The notes beneath the pieces were generated by a model. That model did no database searches. It was given only the letters and a program-made list of their open reading frames with translations, and was not told the origin of the DNA. This document shows, piece after piece, positions 18,715 to 27,268 of a stretch of DNA of 59,590 nucleotides. Position 1 is the stretch's first letter. Every line of letters begins with the position of its first letter. The stretch is from assembly GCA_949290865.1 (NCBI GenBank), contig CASETM010000099.1, forward strand, positions 1-59,590, given 5' to 3'. Source of the stretch: an uncultured Bacillota bacterium (GTDB taxonomy: Bacteria > Bacillota_I > Bacilli_A > Erysipelotrichales > Coprobacillaceae). The position numbers and the translations under genes are program-made.

Positions 18715-19908
18715 ATGGAAACTGTAAGAAATGATTTAAAAGTAAGTCTATGGACACAATATCAAAATAGTTATTTGAGTTATTTTTTGATGTACAATTT
18801 TTATTATTTATCATGGGCATTGTTTAGTGCTTTAATTTCTGTTTATTTAATTGGTTTGGGATTTAAAGCAAGTGAAGTATCTTTGGTAGTTTCTGCTTCT
18901 TTTTTAACTTCATTATTTACTCAACCAATAATTGGAAAATGGAATAACCAGTATAATTTGAAAAAGGTAAATGTTATCTTATTCACTATAGCTGTGATAG
19001 GTGGTATTGTTTTTATGCTTTCACGAAACCTATTGATGATAACAGTTAGTTATAGTGTTGTTCTAATGATGATTAATGGTGTTAATCCGGTTATGGAAAA
19101 GATAGCTACTGCATCACCTTATCAATATGGGAAAATTAGAATATGGGGAACTATTGGGTATGCATTAGGTTCTCAGATTGCTGGATTATTATATGATAAA
19201 GTTTCCCCACAATCTATTTTTATTGTTTTTGTATTAACCATGTCACTTTGTATCTTAGGTCTAATAGGTACGCAACCACAAATTAAGAAAGAATCTATTG
19301 AAAATAAAGAAAAAACAAGATCAATTGATTTGTTTAAAAATAAAAAATTTATTTATTATTTAGCTATTTGTGCGGTTTTTTATGGAGTTACTAATATGTC
19401 AAATACTTTTATTCCGTCTATGTTGACAGACAAAGGATTAAAAGTAGACATGGCTTCAACAATTTTATCACTGGCAGTATTCTGTGAAGCACCATTAGTA
19501 CTGTTTTCAGGACGTTTTATGGATAAATTAGCAAATAAAATATTATTGTTAATCTCAGTTTCAATGGTATGTATGCAATGTGCAGTTTATGCTTTTGATT
19601 TACCAATGATTTTTATAATTATAGCTACCTTTATCGCAAAGCATCCTGCAGGAATGCTTTATATCATGATTAATTTGAAAGTTGTTAATACCATTATTGA
19701 TGAAAATCAACAAATTACAGCTTTAGCTATTGTAGCGACATTAAAGAATTTAGTTTCTATTATTTTTCAAAATATAGCTGGATATATTATTGATATGACA
19801 TCATATGGAAATTTATACTTTGTTTGTTTTTGGTGTATGATAATTTGCTTTCTTTTGGTTGTGTTTTTCAAAATAAGCAGTGGAAATGATAAAAAATTGT
19901 TTAGTTAG
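18715..19908 (+). CDS. MFS transporter (MFS_1-like)
   Basis: A 397-residue membrane carrier with about 12 helices in two halves, separated by a charged loop near 190-210. The KIRIWGTIGYALGSQIAGLLYD segment near 140-161 is typical of the MFS_1-like/LacY-related group, whose substrates include sugars, nucleosides and aromatic acids. TAAGGAGGA at 18700-18708 sets the start. It is the intact paralogue of the frameshifted gene at 14585-15756. It heads an operon with an ECF S-component 10 bases downstream, then DUF1893 and DUF362 genes, so it probably imports or exports the compound that cluster handles. Confidence 0.9.
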   Translation: METVRNDLKVSLWTQYQNSYLSYFLMYNFYYLSWALFSALISVYLIGLGFKASEVSLVVSASFLTSLFTQPIIGKWNNQYNLKKVNVILFTIAVIGGIVFMLSRNLLMITVSYSVVLMMINGVNPVMEKIATASPYQYGKIRIWGTIGYALGSQIAGLLYDKVSPQSIFIVFVLTMSLCILGLIGTQPQIKKESIENKEKTRSIDLFKNKKFIYYLAICAVFYGVTNMSNTFIPSMLTDKGLKVDMASTILSLAVFCEAPLVLFSGRFMDKLANKILLLISVSMVCMQCAVYAFDLPMIFIIIATFIAKHPAGMLYIMINLKVVNTIIDENQQITALAIVATLKNLVSIIFQNIAGYIIDMTSYGNLYFVCFWCMIICFLLVVFFKISSGNDKKLFS

Positions 19909-19918
19909 GAGAAAAAAT

Positions 19919-20473
19919 ATGAGAACGAAGAAATTAACATTTGGAGCTTTATGTCTAGCTTTGTCATTATTACTACCGCAGATATTTCATATGACTGGTA
20001 TGCAACAGGCAGGTTCTGTTTTTTTACCAATGCATATTCCCGTTTTTATTGGTGGATTATTATTAGGGCCTGTTTTTGGTTTATTCTTGGGTATATTTGC
20101 ACCACTAACAAGTTTTGTGTTGACAGGTATGCCTAGTGTAGATCGTGTTTTGTTTATGGTTGTCGAACTTGCAACTTATGGAACCGTTAGTGGATATTTG
20201 TTTCAACATCTTCAATTTTATAAAAAGAAAATGGGATTGGTGATAGCTCTAGTTATATCAATGATCATAGGAAGAGTTGTTTATGGATTGGTGATTTCTA
20301 TTGCAACATATATTTTGGGTATACCATTAGGTGGGATAATGGCAGTTATCGCGGCAACATCTACTGGAATACCAGGGATTATTATTCAATTGATTTTTGT
20401 CCCTGGGATTGTAACAGCAATTATCAAAGGAGGATATCTTGATGAGACTGCAACAATTACAAAAAATGCTTAA
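19919..20473 (+). CDS. ECF transporter S component (orphan)
   Basis: A 184-residue membrane protein with about six helices, starting MRTKKLTFGALCLALSLLLP and containing PVFIGGLLLGPVFGLFLG near 37-54. This is the pattern of substrate-specific S components of energy-coupling factor (vitamin or metabolite) importers of the ECF_trnsprt type. ATG 19919 is chosen because TTAGGAGAA lies just upstream; an in-frame ATG at 19880 lies inside the preceding gene. No EcfA or EcfT genes are nearby, so it would have to use the shared group II energising module from elsewhere. The substrate is unknown. It is cotranscribed with its neighbours. Confidence 0.85.
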   Translation: MRTKKLTFGALCLALSLLLPQIFHMTGMQQAGSVFLPMHIPVFIGGLLLGPVFGLFLGIFAPLTSFVLTGMPSVDRVLFMVVELATYGTVSGYLFQHLQFYKKKMGLVIALVISMIIGRVVYGLVISIATYILGIPLGGIMAVIAATSTGIPGIIIQLIFVPGIVTAIIKGGYLDETATITKNA

Positions 20474-20861
20474 AGAAAACAATTCATCATTTGTTACATT
20501 TAGGAATGGCAAGATATATGATTCACATCTTCATGGTATTGCACCAATATTAAATCCAATGAAAAAAGATATTTATTATTTTAAAGATTCTGTTATTGTT
20601 GACAAAGTTATTGGAAAAGCAGCTGCGATGTTACTCACATTATCAATGGTAGGTTATGTTTATGCTTATTTAATTAGTGAAAGTGCCATTGAGATATTTG
20701 ATCAATATCAGATCTCTTATGATTATACTATAAGAGTACCTTATATTATCAATCGTACAAAAGATGGAATGTGTCCAATGGAAGATGCTGTAGATAACAT
20801 CTCTGATTTAAAAGTTGCGTATGAAGTATTAAAAGATACACAGCAAGCTATATTAAATTAA
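20442..20861 (+). CDS. DUF1893-domain protein
   Basis: A 139-residue cytoplasmic protein filled by the DUF1893 domain: DKVIGKAAAMLLTLSMVGYVYAYLISE around 50-76, and the cysteine-containing INRTKDGMCPMEDAV motif near 105-119. The family has no assigned reaction; its fold is related to cytidine-deaminase-like proteins, but classical zinc ligands are not all evident. ATG 20442 has AAAGGAGG at 20427-20433 and overlaps the S-component gene by 32 bases, so translation is coupled. The upstream in-frame TTG (20439) is a poorer start. The tight coupling to an orphan ECF S component is a clue that it acts on the imported compound. Confidence 0.85.
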   Translation: MRLQQLQKMLKENNSSFVTFRNGKIYDSHLHGIAPILNPMKKDIYYFKDSVIVDKVIGKAAAMLLTLSMVGYVYAYLISESAIEIFDQYQISYDYTIRVPYIINRTKDGMCPMEDAVDNISDLKVAYEVLKDTQQAILN

Positions 20862-20925
20862 TGTCATAACATTTTGCTTTAGATTATCAACTATAAAAAA
20901 ATTAAGTAAAGAGGTGAAATCAACT

Positions 20926-21789
20926 ATGAAATCAAAAGTGTTGTTTACAAAAACTATTACACCGGAAATGGTATTAAAAATTTATAAGGCTTTAGGTGTT
21001 TTTCTACCAGGTAAAATTGCAATTAAATTACATTCAGGTGAAGCAGGTAATCAAAATTTTTTAAGACCATATTTTTTTAAACCCATTATTGATGAAGTAG
21101 GTGGAACAGTTGTTGAATGTAATACTGCTTATAATGGTGAAAGAAATGAAACACAAAAACATTGGAGAACTATAAAAAATCACGGTTGGACCAAATATTT
21201 TGCCTTTGATTTATTAGATGAAGAAGGACCGGATCTGGTTTTAGATATTCCTGATGGACATATACTTAAACAAAACTATGTTGGAAAACATTTAGAAAAT
21301 TATGATAGTATGTTGGTGCTATCTCATTTCAAAGGACATCCTATGGGTGGTTATGGTGGAGCGTTAAAACAATTATCTATTGGATGTGCATCTTCTTATG
21401 GCAAGGCATATATCCATGGAGCAGGAGTGCCTGAAGAAATATGGACTGCTAATCATGATAAGTTCTTAGAATCAATGGCGGATGCTGCTAAATCAGTTGT
21501 TGATCATTTCGGAGGAAATATTGTTTATATCAATATTATGAAAAATATATCAGTTGATTGTGACTGTGTGGCTAATGCTGAACCACCATGTATGAAAGAT
21601 ATTGGAATATTAGCATCCACAGATCCAATTGCCATTGATCAGGCATGTATTGATTTAGTTTATTGTTCTACTGATTCTGGTAAAAAACATTTAATTGAAC
21701 GTATTGAATCATTAAATGGAATTCATACAATTGAAGCAGCTGCTAATTTAGGATTTGGTAGTCGTGAATATGAGTTAGTTCAAATATAG
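20926..21789 (+). CDS. DUF362-domain protein
   Basis: A 287-residue protein of the DUF362 family (segments VAIKLHSGEAGNQNFLRP-like near 35-50, and LSHFKGHPMGGYGGALKQLSIGCAS near 140-165). DUF362 proteins often have ferredoxin domains; this one does not, though a CDCVANAEPPC cysteine cluster lies near residue 210. The function is unassigned in the literature I know; roles in Fe-S or redox chemistry are proposed. ATG 20926 is preferred to GTG 20914 because AGAGGTG (20910-20916) then acts as the ribosome binding site. It is probably in the MFS-ECF-DUF1893 operon, 64 bases downstream. Confidence 0.82.
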   Translation: MKSKVLFTKTITPEMVLKIYKALGVFLPGKIAIKLHSGEAGNQNFLRPYFFKPIIDEVGGTVVECNTAYNGERNETQKHWRTIKNHGWTKYFAFDLLDEEGPDLVLDIPDGHILKQNYVGKHLENYDSMLVLSHFKGHPMGGYGGALKQLSIGCASSYGKAYIHGAGVPEEIWTANHDKFLESMADAAKSVVDHFGGNIVYINIMKNISVDCDCVANAEPPCMKDIGILASTDPIAIDQACIDLVYCSTDSGKKHLIERIESLNGIHTIEAAANLGFGSREYELVQI

Positions 21790-21808
21790 TATGAGAAAAA
21801 GCAATAAT

Positions 21809-22790
21809 ATGTAAAATTAAGTAATAGTGATTTAATGGTATCTAAAGTTTGTTTGGGATGTATGGAATTTGGCAATCTGCAGAAGAAAATTCCAGGTAAA
21901 ATTATACCTGAAATACATAATTGGACTTTACTACAAGAAGTATCATGAAAATCATTAAATAGGTTTTAGATAACGATATTATTTTTTTCAATACGGTAAT
22001 GATATATCAATCTGGCACCTGAGAGGAATTTTTGATAGAGCAATTAAAGATTTTTCTAAAAGAGTGGATGTGCTTTGTGCAACTAAATTGATCATCCCGA
22101 CAGCAAAATATATTGTAGTAGTATATCCGCCAAGAATACGGTAAAAAATGTCTAGAAGCAAGTTTAAAAAGATTAGATATGGCTTATGTTGATTTATATA
22201 TTTTACATCCATTGCATTAAACGCGATTATTCAGGATTATTTAGAAGGATTACATAAGATGATACAATCTGGTAAGGTTCGATATATCGGCATTTCAAAC
22301 TGTTTTGCTTTAAAGCCAATATGATTCTTCAATCTAAACGATATAATGGATTTATTTCAAGTTAGGGACATTATAAGTTGATTTTTAGAGAAGAAAAAAG
22401 TGAAATGGTTAAATTATGTCAAGAAGATAATATCGCTATGACACCATATAGTGCTCTAGCTTTTGGAAGATTATCAAAATATTCAGGTGAACAATCAAAA
22501 CTATTAAAAGAATATAGTTATGCTAAGAGAAAATGTGATCCAACAGAAGCTGAAGATAGAACTATTACGATTGATTAGAAAAGTTAGAAGATAAGCAAGG
22601 TATTACGATGGCTCAAATTTCTTTAGGTTGCCTAATGTCTAAAGTTACAGTACCAGTTGTTGGATTTACAAAGATACATTGTATTGTTGGAGTAATCAAA
22701 GGTGCTGAATTACAATTAACAGAAGAAGAAATAATTTATTAAGAAGAACCATGTCAACTTCATGCATTAGTTGAAATGAAGGTTCAGAAA
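21809..22790 (+). pseudogene. Degraded aldo/keto reductase
   Basis: Broken AKR reading frames across about 980 bases. Fragments readable on the plus strand include SDLMVSKVCLG (from 21826), a MIYQSGT-like piece near 22001, CLEASLKRLDMAYVDLYILHP (22149-22211), MIQSGKVRYIGISNC (near 22260-22303), NIAMTPYSALAFGRLSKYSG (22430-22489) and LTEEEIIY (22717-22740) with an in-frame stop before the expected C-terminal tail. At least four stops or frameshifts separate them. It sits between the DUF362 and iron-ADH genes and was probably once part of that operon. It is more decayed than anything else in the window. Confidence 0.85.
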
Positions 22791-22810
22791 TTAGTAAGGA
22801 GGAAAAGATT

Positions 22811-23983
22811 ATGTATAATTTTGATTTTTATATGCCTACAAAAGTATTATTCGGACCAGGGAGATTGAATGATTTACATTTACAAATTTTACCTGGAAAA
22901 AAAGCACTTATTGTGACTTCTCAAGGAAAATCAGTAAAAAAATATGGTTATTTACAAAGAGTACAAAATGAATTGGATCTTGCACAAGTTGAATATATTT
23001 TATTTGATCAAATTCGACCAAATCCAACTGTAGAAAATGTTATGGATGGAGTTCAAATGGCTAAAAATCATGGTTGTGATTTCGTTTTAGCTTTAGGTGG
23101 TGGATCTGTTATGGATTGTTCTAAATGTATAGCTTTAATGATGGAAAATGTTGGAGATATTTGGGATTTTTCACAAAGTCAACATGGTAAAAAACAAGTA
23201 CCAACTCATAACGCTGCACCACTTGTATGTATTACAACATCAGCCGGAACAGCTAGTGAGGTTGATATGGGTGCCGTTATTTCTAATGATATTATGAAAG
23301 AAAAAAGTGCTATTATGCATATATCCATGTTTCCAGTTTTATCTATTGTGGATAGTGATTTGATGATGAGTGTCCCACCAAAATTAACAGCTTATCAAGG
23401 TATGGATGCATTTTTTCATGCATCTGAAACTGTAATTAATAAAAATGTTCATCCAATGGCAGAGATGTTTGCCTTAAAGACTATTGAATTAGTTACTAAA
23501 TATTTACCAATAGCTTATCGTGATGGCGACAATCAAGAAGCACGTGCTTATCTTGCTTTAGCTAATTCTTTAGCAGGATATTATATGATGTGTACATCAG
23601 CGCATACAATGGAACATGTCATGGGAAGTTTTCATGAAAATCTAATTCATGGTGCAGGATTGATTGAAATTGCACATGCTTATTATGATTATTTTGCATC
23701 TAGACAGGCTGCTGAAATTCCAATGATGAAGATGGCTAAAGCAATGGGAATGAAAAATGTAACCAATGGTCAAGATTTTATCAAAGCTTTAGATCTGTTA
23801 ATTGAAGATATAGGTTGTGCTGATTTGAAAATGAGTGATGAAGGTATTACTAAAGAAGAAATAAACCTTTATCCATCTAAAATCCATGAAGTATTAGGTG
23901 GAGATATAACAGCCGATCCTTTACCTTTATCAGATGATGATTATTTAGAAATTTACACAAATGCTTTTTGTAAAAGTATATAA
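22811..23983 (+). CDS. Iron-containing alcohol dehydrogenase
   Basis: A 390-residue group III (Fe-type) alcohol dehydrogenase that interconverts alcohols and aldehydes with NAD(P). The N-terminal dinucleotide domain has LALGGGSVMDCSK near 94-106. The metal ligands expected for the fold are present: Asp199 and His203 (GMDAFFHASE), His265 (AHTMEH) and His280 (LIHGAG). The His265-His280 spacing is one residue longer than in FucO or YqhD. AAGGAGG at 22797-22803 sets the start. It is followed at 17 and 14 bases by SemiSWEET and flavin reductase genes, so all three likely share a transcript. Confidence 0.93.
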   Translation: MYNFDFYMPTKVLFGPGRLNDLHLQILPGKKALIVTSQGKSVKKYGYLQRVQNELDLAQVEYILFDQIRPNPTVENVMDGVQMAKNHGCDFVLALGGGSVMDCSKCIALMMENVGDIWDFSQSQHGKKQVPTHNAAPLVCITTSAGTASEVDMGAVISNDIMKEKSAIMHISMFPVLSIVDSDLMMSVPPKLTAYQGMDAFFHASETVINKNVHPMAEMFALKTIELVTKYLPIAYRDGDNQEARAYLALANSLAGYYMMCTSAHTMEHVMGSFHENLIHGAGLIEIAHAYYDYFASRQAAEIPMMKMAKAMGMKNVTNGQDFIKALDLLIEDIGCADLKMSDEGITKEEINLYPSKIHEVLGGDITADPLPLSDDDYLEIYTNAFCKSI

Positions 23984-24000
23984 ATTAAGGAGGTAAATAT

Positions 24001-24240
24001 ATGATTGGAACAATTGCCGCAATACTCACAACATTATCTTTTTTACCACAGGCTTATCAAGTCATTAAAACTAAAGATACATCAAGTATTTCTTTAGGAA
24101 TGTACACAATGTTTGTCTTAGGTGTATTTTTATGGATTATCCATGGATGGAATATTCACGATTATAATTTAATTGGAGCCAATACTATTACATTTGTTTT
24201 TGCTTCTATTATCTTGACATATAAAATTAAATACAAATAG
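24001..24240 (+). CDS. SemiSWEET-type sugar transporter
   Basis: A 79-residue membrane protein with three helices and the PQ-loop signature in the first (LTTLSFLPQAYQVIKTKDTSSIS). This is the bacterial SemiSWEET unit, which works as a homodimer and passes small sugars down their gradient. AAGGAGG at 23988-23994 sets the start. It lies between the iron-ADH and flavin reductase genes. The presence of a sugar facilitator supports a sugar or polyol substrate for this cluster, but the substrate itself cannot be read from sequence. Confidence 0.9.
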   Translation: MIGTIAAILTTLSFLPQAYQVIKTKDTSSISLGMYTMFVLGVFLWIIHGWNIHDYNLIGANTITFVFASIILTYKIKYK

Positions 24241-24254
24241 ATGGAGAAAACAAA

Positions 24255-24809
24255 ATGTTTGTAGAATTACCAGTTGCAAAAGCCTTTACTTTTATTGAAG
24301 AAGGACCCGTCACTTTAATTACAACAAATGATGGACACGATGACAATGTCATGACTATTTCTTGGACTATGGCTATGAATTATGAAGGTCACATAGCCAT
24401 TTCTACTGGTCCATGGAATCATTCGTTTAATACTTTATTAGAAACAAAAGAATGTGTCGTTTGTATTCCAACAGTAGATTTAATAGAAGAAACAGTTAGA
24501 ATTGGGACAATTAATGGGCCAAAAAATAATAAATTCGAATTATTCAATTTATCTAAAATATCTTCACTTAAAGTTAAGGCACCTATGATTAAACAATGTC
24601 GTACTGGAATTGAATGTCATGTTATTGATTATATTGAAAAGCATGGATTAATAATATTAGAACCATTACGTGTAGTTTTTAATGACTCTTTAAAAGAAGC
24701 AAAAATTTTTCATGCAATAGGTGACGGCCGATTTGTAGTAGATGGAGAAATGAAAGATTATTATAATGTTATGAAAAAGTGGGTCCCTGAAAAAGTTCGG
24801 AAAAAATAG
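24255..24809 (+). CDS. Flavin reductase family protein
   Basis: A 184-residue FMN-binding split-barrel protein: GPVTLITTNDG near 17-27, VMTISWTMAMNYEGHIAIS near 33-51, and NPLDLV-type region replaced by VPTVDLIEETVRIG near 76-90. Family members reduce flavin with NAD(P)H or act as flavoprotein oxidoreductases. Ribosome binding site GGAGAA at 24243-24248. It is the last gene of the iron-ADH operon. It may supply reduced flavin to an enzyme elsewhere; no monooxygenase partner is visible in the window. Confidence 0.87.
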   Translation: MFVELPVAKAFTFIEEGPVTLITTNDGHDDNVMTISWTMAMNYEGHIAISTGPWNHSFNTLLETKECVVCIPTVDLIEETVRIGTINGPKNNKFELFNLSKISSLKVKAPMIKQCRTGIECHVIDYIEKHGLIILEPLRVVFNDSLKEAKIFHAIGDGRFVVDGEMKDYYNVMKKWVPEKVRKK

Positions 24810-24859
24810 TTTTTTGAATACGTTCGTTAATTCCTTTAAATATTAAATTAAATAGAAAG

Positions 24860-24870
24860 TTTACAAAATT
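24860..24870. promoter_or_regulatory. TTTACAA box upstream of RpiR copy 2
   Basis: TTTACAAAATT about 60 bases before the second RpiR gene matches the half-site of the dyad at 29921-29958 and that at 18601-18614. It is a candidate autoregulatory operator. Confidence 0.35.
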
Positions 24871-24927
24871 TATGATATAGTTTATATATTAGAGTGATTT
24901 AAATGATCAATAGGAGGAATGCAGGTA

Positions 24928-25737
24928 ATGAGTTGGATAAAACTCTTAGATGAAAGGAAATTATTTACTGATGTAGAATGGAAAGTTGTTCAATATATAA
25001 AAGAAAATATTAGTAAAATTACTTTAATGAATATTAGTCAACTTGCTAAGGTAACATATACATCTAACGCAACAATTCTAAGAACGTGTCGTAAGTTAAA
25101 ATGTAATGGATATAAAGAACTGAAAAGACGCTTGATTAAAGAAATAGAATCACAAAAACATATAAAACACACAGTTGATTTTACAATTCCATTTTATTCT
25201 TCTGAGACGGTTTTAGAAATAGTTAATAATATATCGAATTTATATAAAGAAAGTATTGATATTATTAATGCAAACCTTGATATAGATATTTTGGAACAGA
25301 TTGTAAAAGCAATTTTTTCAGCAAAAAGATTGTTTGTTTATTCTATAGGTGATTCAAGAATAACAGCTAAGAGTTTTATAAATAAATTAATAAAGATTAA
25401 TTATTATGCTATTTCTGCTACAGATAATCATGAAGAAATTTTTATTAGTAGTAGTGCCAAATCTCAAGATTGTGCCTTATTCATTAGCTATAGTGGAGAA
25501 TCTGCAGATTTAAAAAAATGTTTTTATATATTAAAAAGAAGCGGGTGTAAAGTAATTACAATTACTGCCAATGAAAATAGTCTCATTGCTACAAAGAGTG
25601 ATATGTGTATTTTATTACCTGATGAAGAAAGTAATAATAAAATAGCAACTTTTTATTCTCAGTTAGCATTCCAATATGTATTAAATATTATTTATTCACT
25701 GTTATATGCTAAATTAAAAAATGCTAACAAAGTCTGA
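24928..25737 (+). CDS. RpiR/MurR-family transcriptional regulator (copy 2)
   Basis: A 269-residue regulator with N-terminal HTH_6 (LMNISQLAKVTYTSNATILRTCRKL near 35-59) and C-terminal SIS domain (ALFISYSGESADLKKC near 180-195). It is more divergent from copies 1 and 3 than they are from each other. ATG 24928 is preferred; the upstream in-frame ATG 24919 lies only one base from the AGGAGG (24912-24917), too close to serve. It is separated from upstream genes by about 100 bases and ended by a strong terminator, so it is its own unit. It may control the flanking operons. Confidence 0.9.
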   Translation: MSWIKLLDERKLFTDVEWKVVQYIKENISKITLMNISQLAKVTYTSNATILRTCRKLKCNGYKELKRRLIKEIESQKHIKHTVDFTIPFYSSETVLEIVNNISNLYKESIDIINANLDIDILEQIVKAIFSAKRLFVYSIGDSRITAKSFINKLIKINYYAISATDNHEEIFISSSAKSQDCALFISYSGESADLKKCFYILKRSGCKVITITANENSLIATKSDMCILLPDEESNNKIATFYSQLAFQYVLNIIYSLLYAKLKNANKV

Positions 25738-25763
25738 ACTTTAAGTTCAGACTTATTTTTTTT
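25730..25763 (+). terminator. Terminator after RpiR copy 2
   Basis: AAGTCTGAACT (25730-25740) and AGTTCAGACTT (25744-25754) form an 11-bp stem with a 3-nt loop, followed by A and eight T. Confidence 0.9.
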
Positions 25764-25859
25764 AAAAATTAAAAAATCGTACCTTGGTTTCTATATGTGA
25801 GTGAAATCTTTATTATCGTTTTAGCATATGGTAAAAAGTATATTGAAGGAGGGATATTC

Positions 25860-26288
25860 ATGAGAAAAAGTTTATTAGAAAAGGGCGTCTTTTCATTTGA
25901 GAGTTTTAGTCATGAAGATGCACTGAATATCGGTATTAAAGCTCAACAAATTGTAAAAAAAGAAAATTTAAAAGCAGTAGGGATTAGGATTACTTATAAA
26001 AACCTTTTAATTTTTCAGTATCTAATGGATGGAAAGAAAGAAGATCATTGGTTAAAACGAAAAGAAAAAACTGTTCTAGATAGTGGACATAGTTCTTATT
26101 ATGTTTATTGTCATCAAAATGATTATCAATCATGGCTAAATGATGAAAGTTATGCTATTTGTGGGGGCGGGTATCCAATTATCGAAAACGGTCAATGTGT
26201 TGGTTCGATTTGTATTTCAGGATTAAAACATGATGATGATCATCAATTAATTATAAAAATTTTAAAAGAATTGGAGGATATAAAATGA
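25860..26288 (+). CDS. UPF0303/heme-degrading-domain protein
   Basis: A 142-residue single-domain protein of the UPF0303/HbpS-like (GlcG-related) family: FSHEDALNIGIKAQQIVK near 15-32, HWLKRKEKTVLDSGHSSYY near 61-79, and GGGYPIIENGQCVGSICISGL near 101-121. Functions reported for relatives include heme binding or degradation and small-molecule binding; which applies here is unknown. ATG 25860 has GAAGGAGG just upstream, so the longer in-frame start at 25797 is rejected. Its stop overlaps the next start (ATGA), so it is translationally coupled to two Gfo/Idh dehydrogenases. Confidence 0.82.
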   Translation: MRKSLLEKGVFSFESFSHEDALNIGIKAQQIVKKENLKAVGIRITYKNLLIFQYLMDGKKEDHWLKRKEKTVLDSGHSSYYVYCHQNDYQSWLNDESYAICGGGYPIIENGQCVGSICISGLKHDDDHQLIIKILKELEDIK

Positions 26289-27268
26289 AATTAGGTATTC
26301 TAGGCACAGGAATGATTGTTAAAGATTTGTTAACAATTATTCACAAATTTAATTTTGAAAAAATGGCTATATTAGGGACAAAACAGACAAAGGAAGAAAC
26401 GGAAAAACTAGCAAATCAGTATCAAATTCATGGTGTATATTATGATTATAATTTACTCTTAAAAAGTGATATTGATACAATATATGTAGCTTTACCAAAT
26501 TATTTGCATTTTGAATTTGCAAAGAAGGCACTACTTAATTGTAAGCATGTAATTATTGAAAAACCAATTACATCAAATTCCAAAGAACTAGAAGAATTAA
26601 TAGAAATTGCCAATAAGCAGCATGTGATGATATTTGAAGCAATGAATATTCATTATTTGCCAGCATTTCGCTCATTAAAAGAAAATATTCATAAGGTTGG
26701 AAATATCAAAATGGTTAATTTTAATTATAGCCAATACTCATCTCGCTATGATGCATTTAAAAATGGTCATATTTTACCTGCATTTGATTATCATAAATCA
26801 GGTGGAGCTCTAATGGATATAAATGTTTATAATCTTAATGCTATTATGGGATTGTTTGGTACTCCACAAGATAGCTATTATTTTGCGAATATCGAAAAAG
26901 GAATTGATACAAGTGGAATCATGTTTTTAGACTATAAAAAATTTAAAGCTGTTTCAATTGGAGCAAAAGATTGCAAGGCACCAATTATATCAACTATTCA
27001 AGGTGATCAAGGAGTAATTATTATTGAAAAGCCAGTTAATCAGATGACTTCATATAAGTTTATCGATAATAAGGGACAAGAAACTTTTTATAAGGATGAC
27101 TCGATAAAACATCGTCTATATTACGAATTTGAAGAATTTATAAGAATGATTGAAGAAAAGGATTATATAACTCAACAGGAGATGTTGAATTTAAGTATGG
27201 AAATATCAAAGGTTATGGAAGCGGGAAGAAAACAGGAAGGAGTTGTATTTGACAATGATCGATCATAA
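26285..27268 (+). CDS. Gfo/Idh/MocA-family oxidoreductase (first)
   Basis: A 327-residue NAD(P)-dependent dehydrogenase. The Rossmann fold starts at once (LGILGTGMIVKDLL) and the family EKP motif (VIIEKPIT) is near residue 96, providing the conserved lysine. The C-terminal domain contains GGALMDINVYNL near 177-188, with the Asp typical of the catalytic pocket. Members oxidise or reduce sugars, inositols and related compounds. It is coupled by ATGA overlap to the UPF0303 gene and overlaps the next dehydrogenase by 14 bases. The substrate is unknown. Confidence 0.92.
   Translation: MKLGILGTGMIVKDLLTIIHKFNFEKMAILGTKQTKEETEKLANQYQIHGVYYDYNLLLKSDIDTIYVALPNYLHFEFAKKALLNCKHVIIEKPITSNSKELEELIEIANKQHVMIFEAMNIHYLPAFRSLKENIHKVGNIKMVNFNYSQYSSRYDAFKNGHILPAFDYHKSGGALMDINVYNLNAIMGLFGTPQDSYYFANIEKGIDTSGIMFLDYKKFKAVSIGAKDCKAPIISTIQGDQGVIIIEKPVNQMTSYKFIDNKGQETFYKDDSIKHRLYYEFEEFIRMIEEKDYITQQEMLNLSMEISKVMEAGRKQEGVVFDNDRS

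Noticed and set aside
22378-22578. A 66-codon plus-strand frame as a separate small gene
   Set aside because: Its sequence is the middle part of an aldo/keto reductase and belongs to the pseudogene at 21809-22790.
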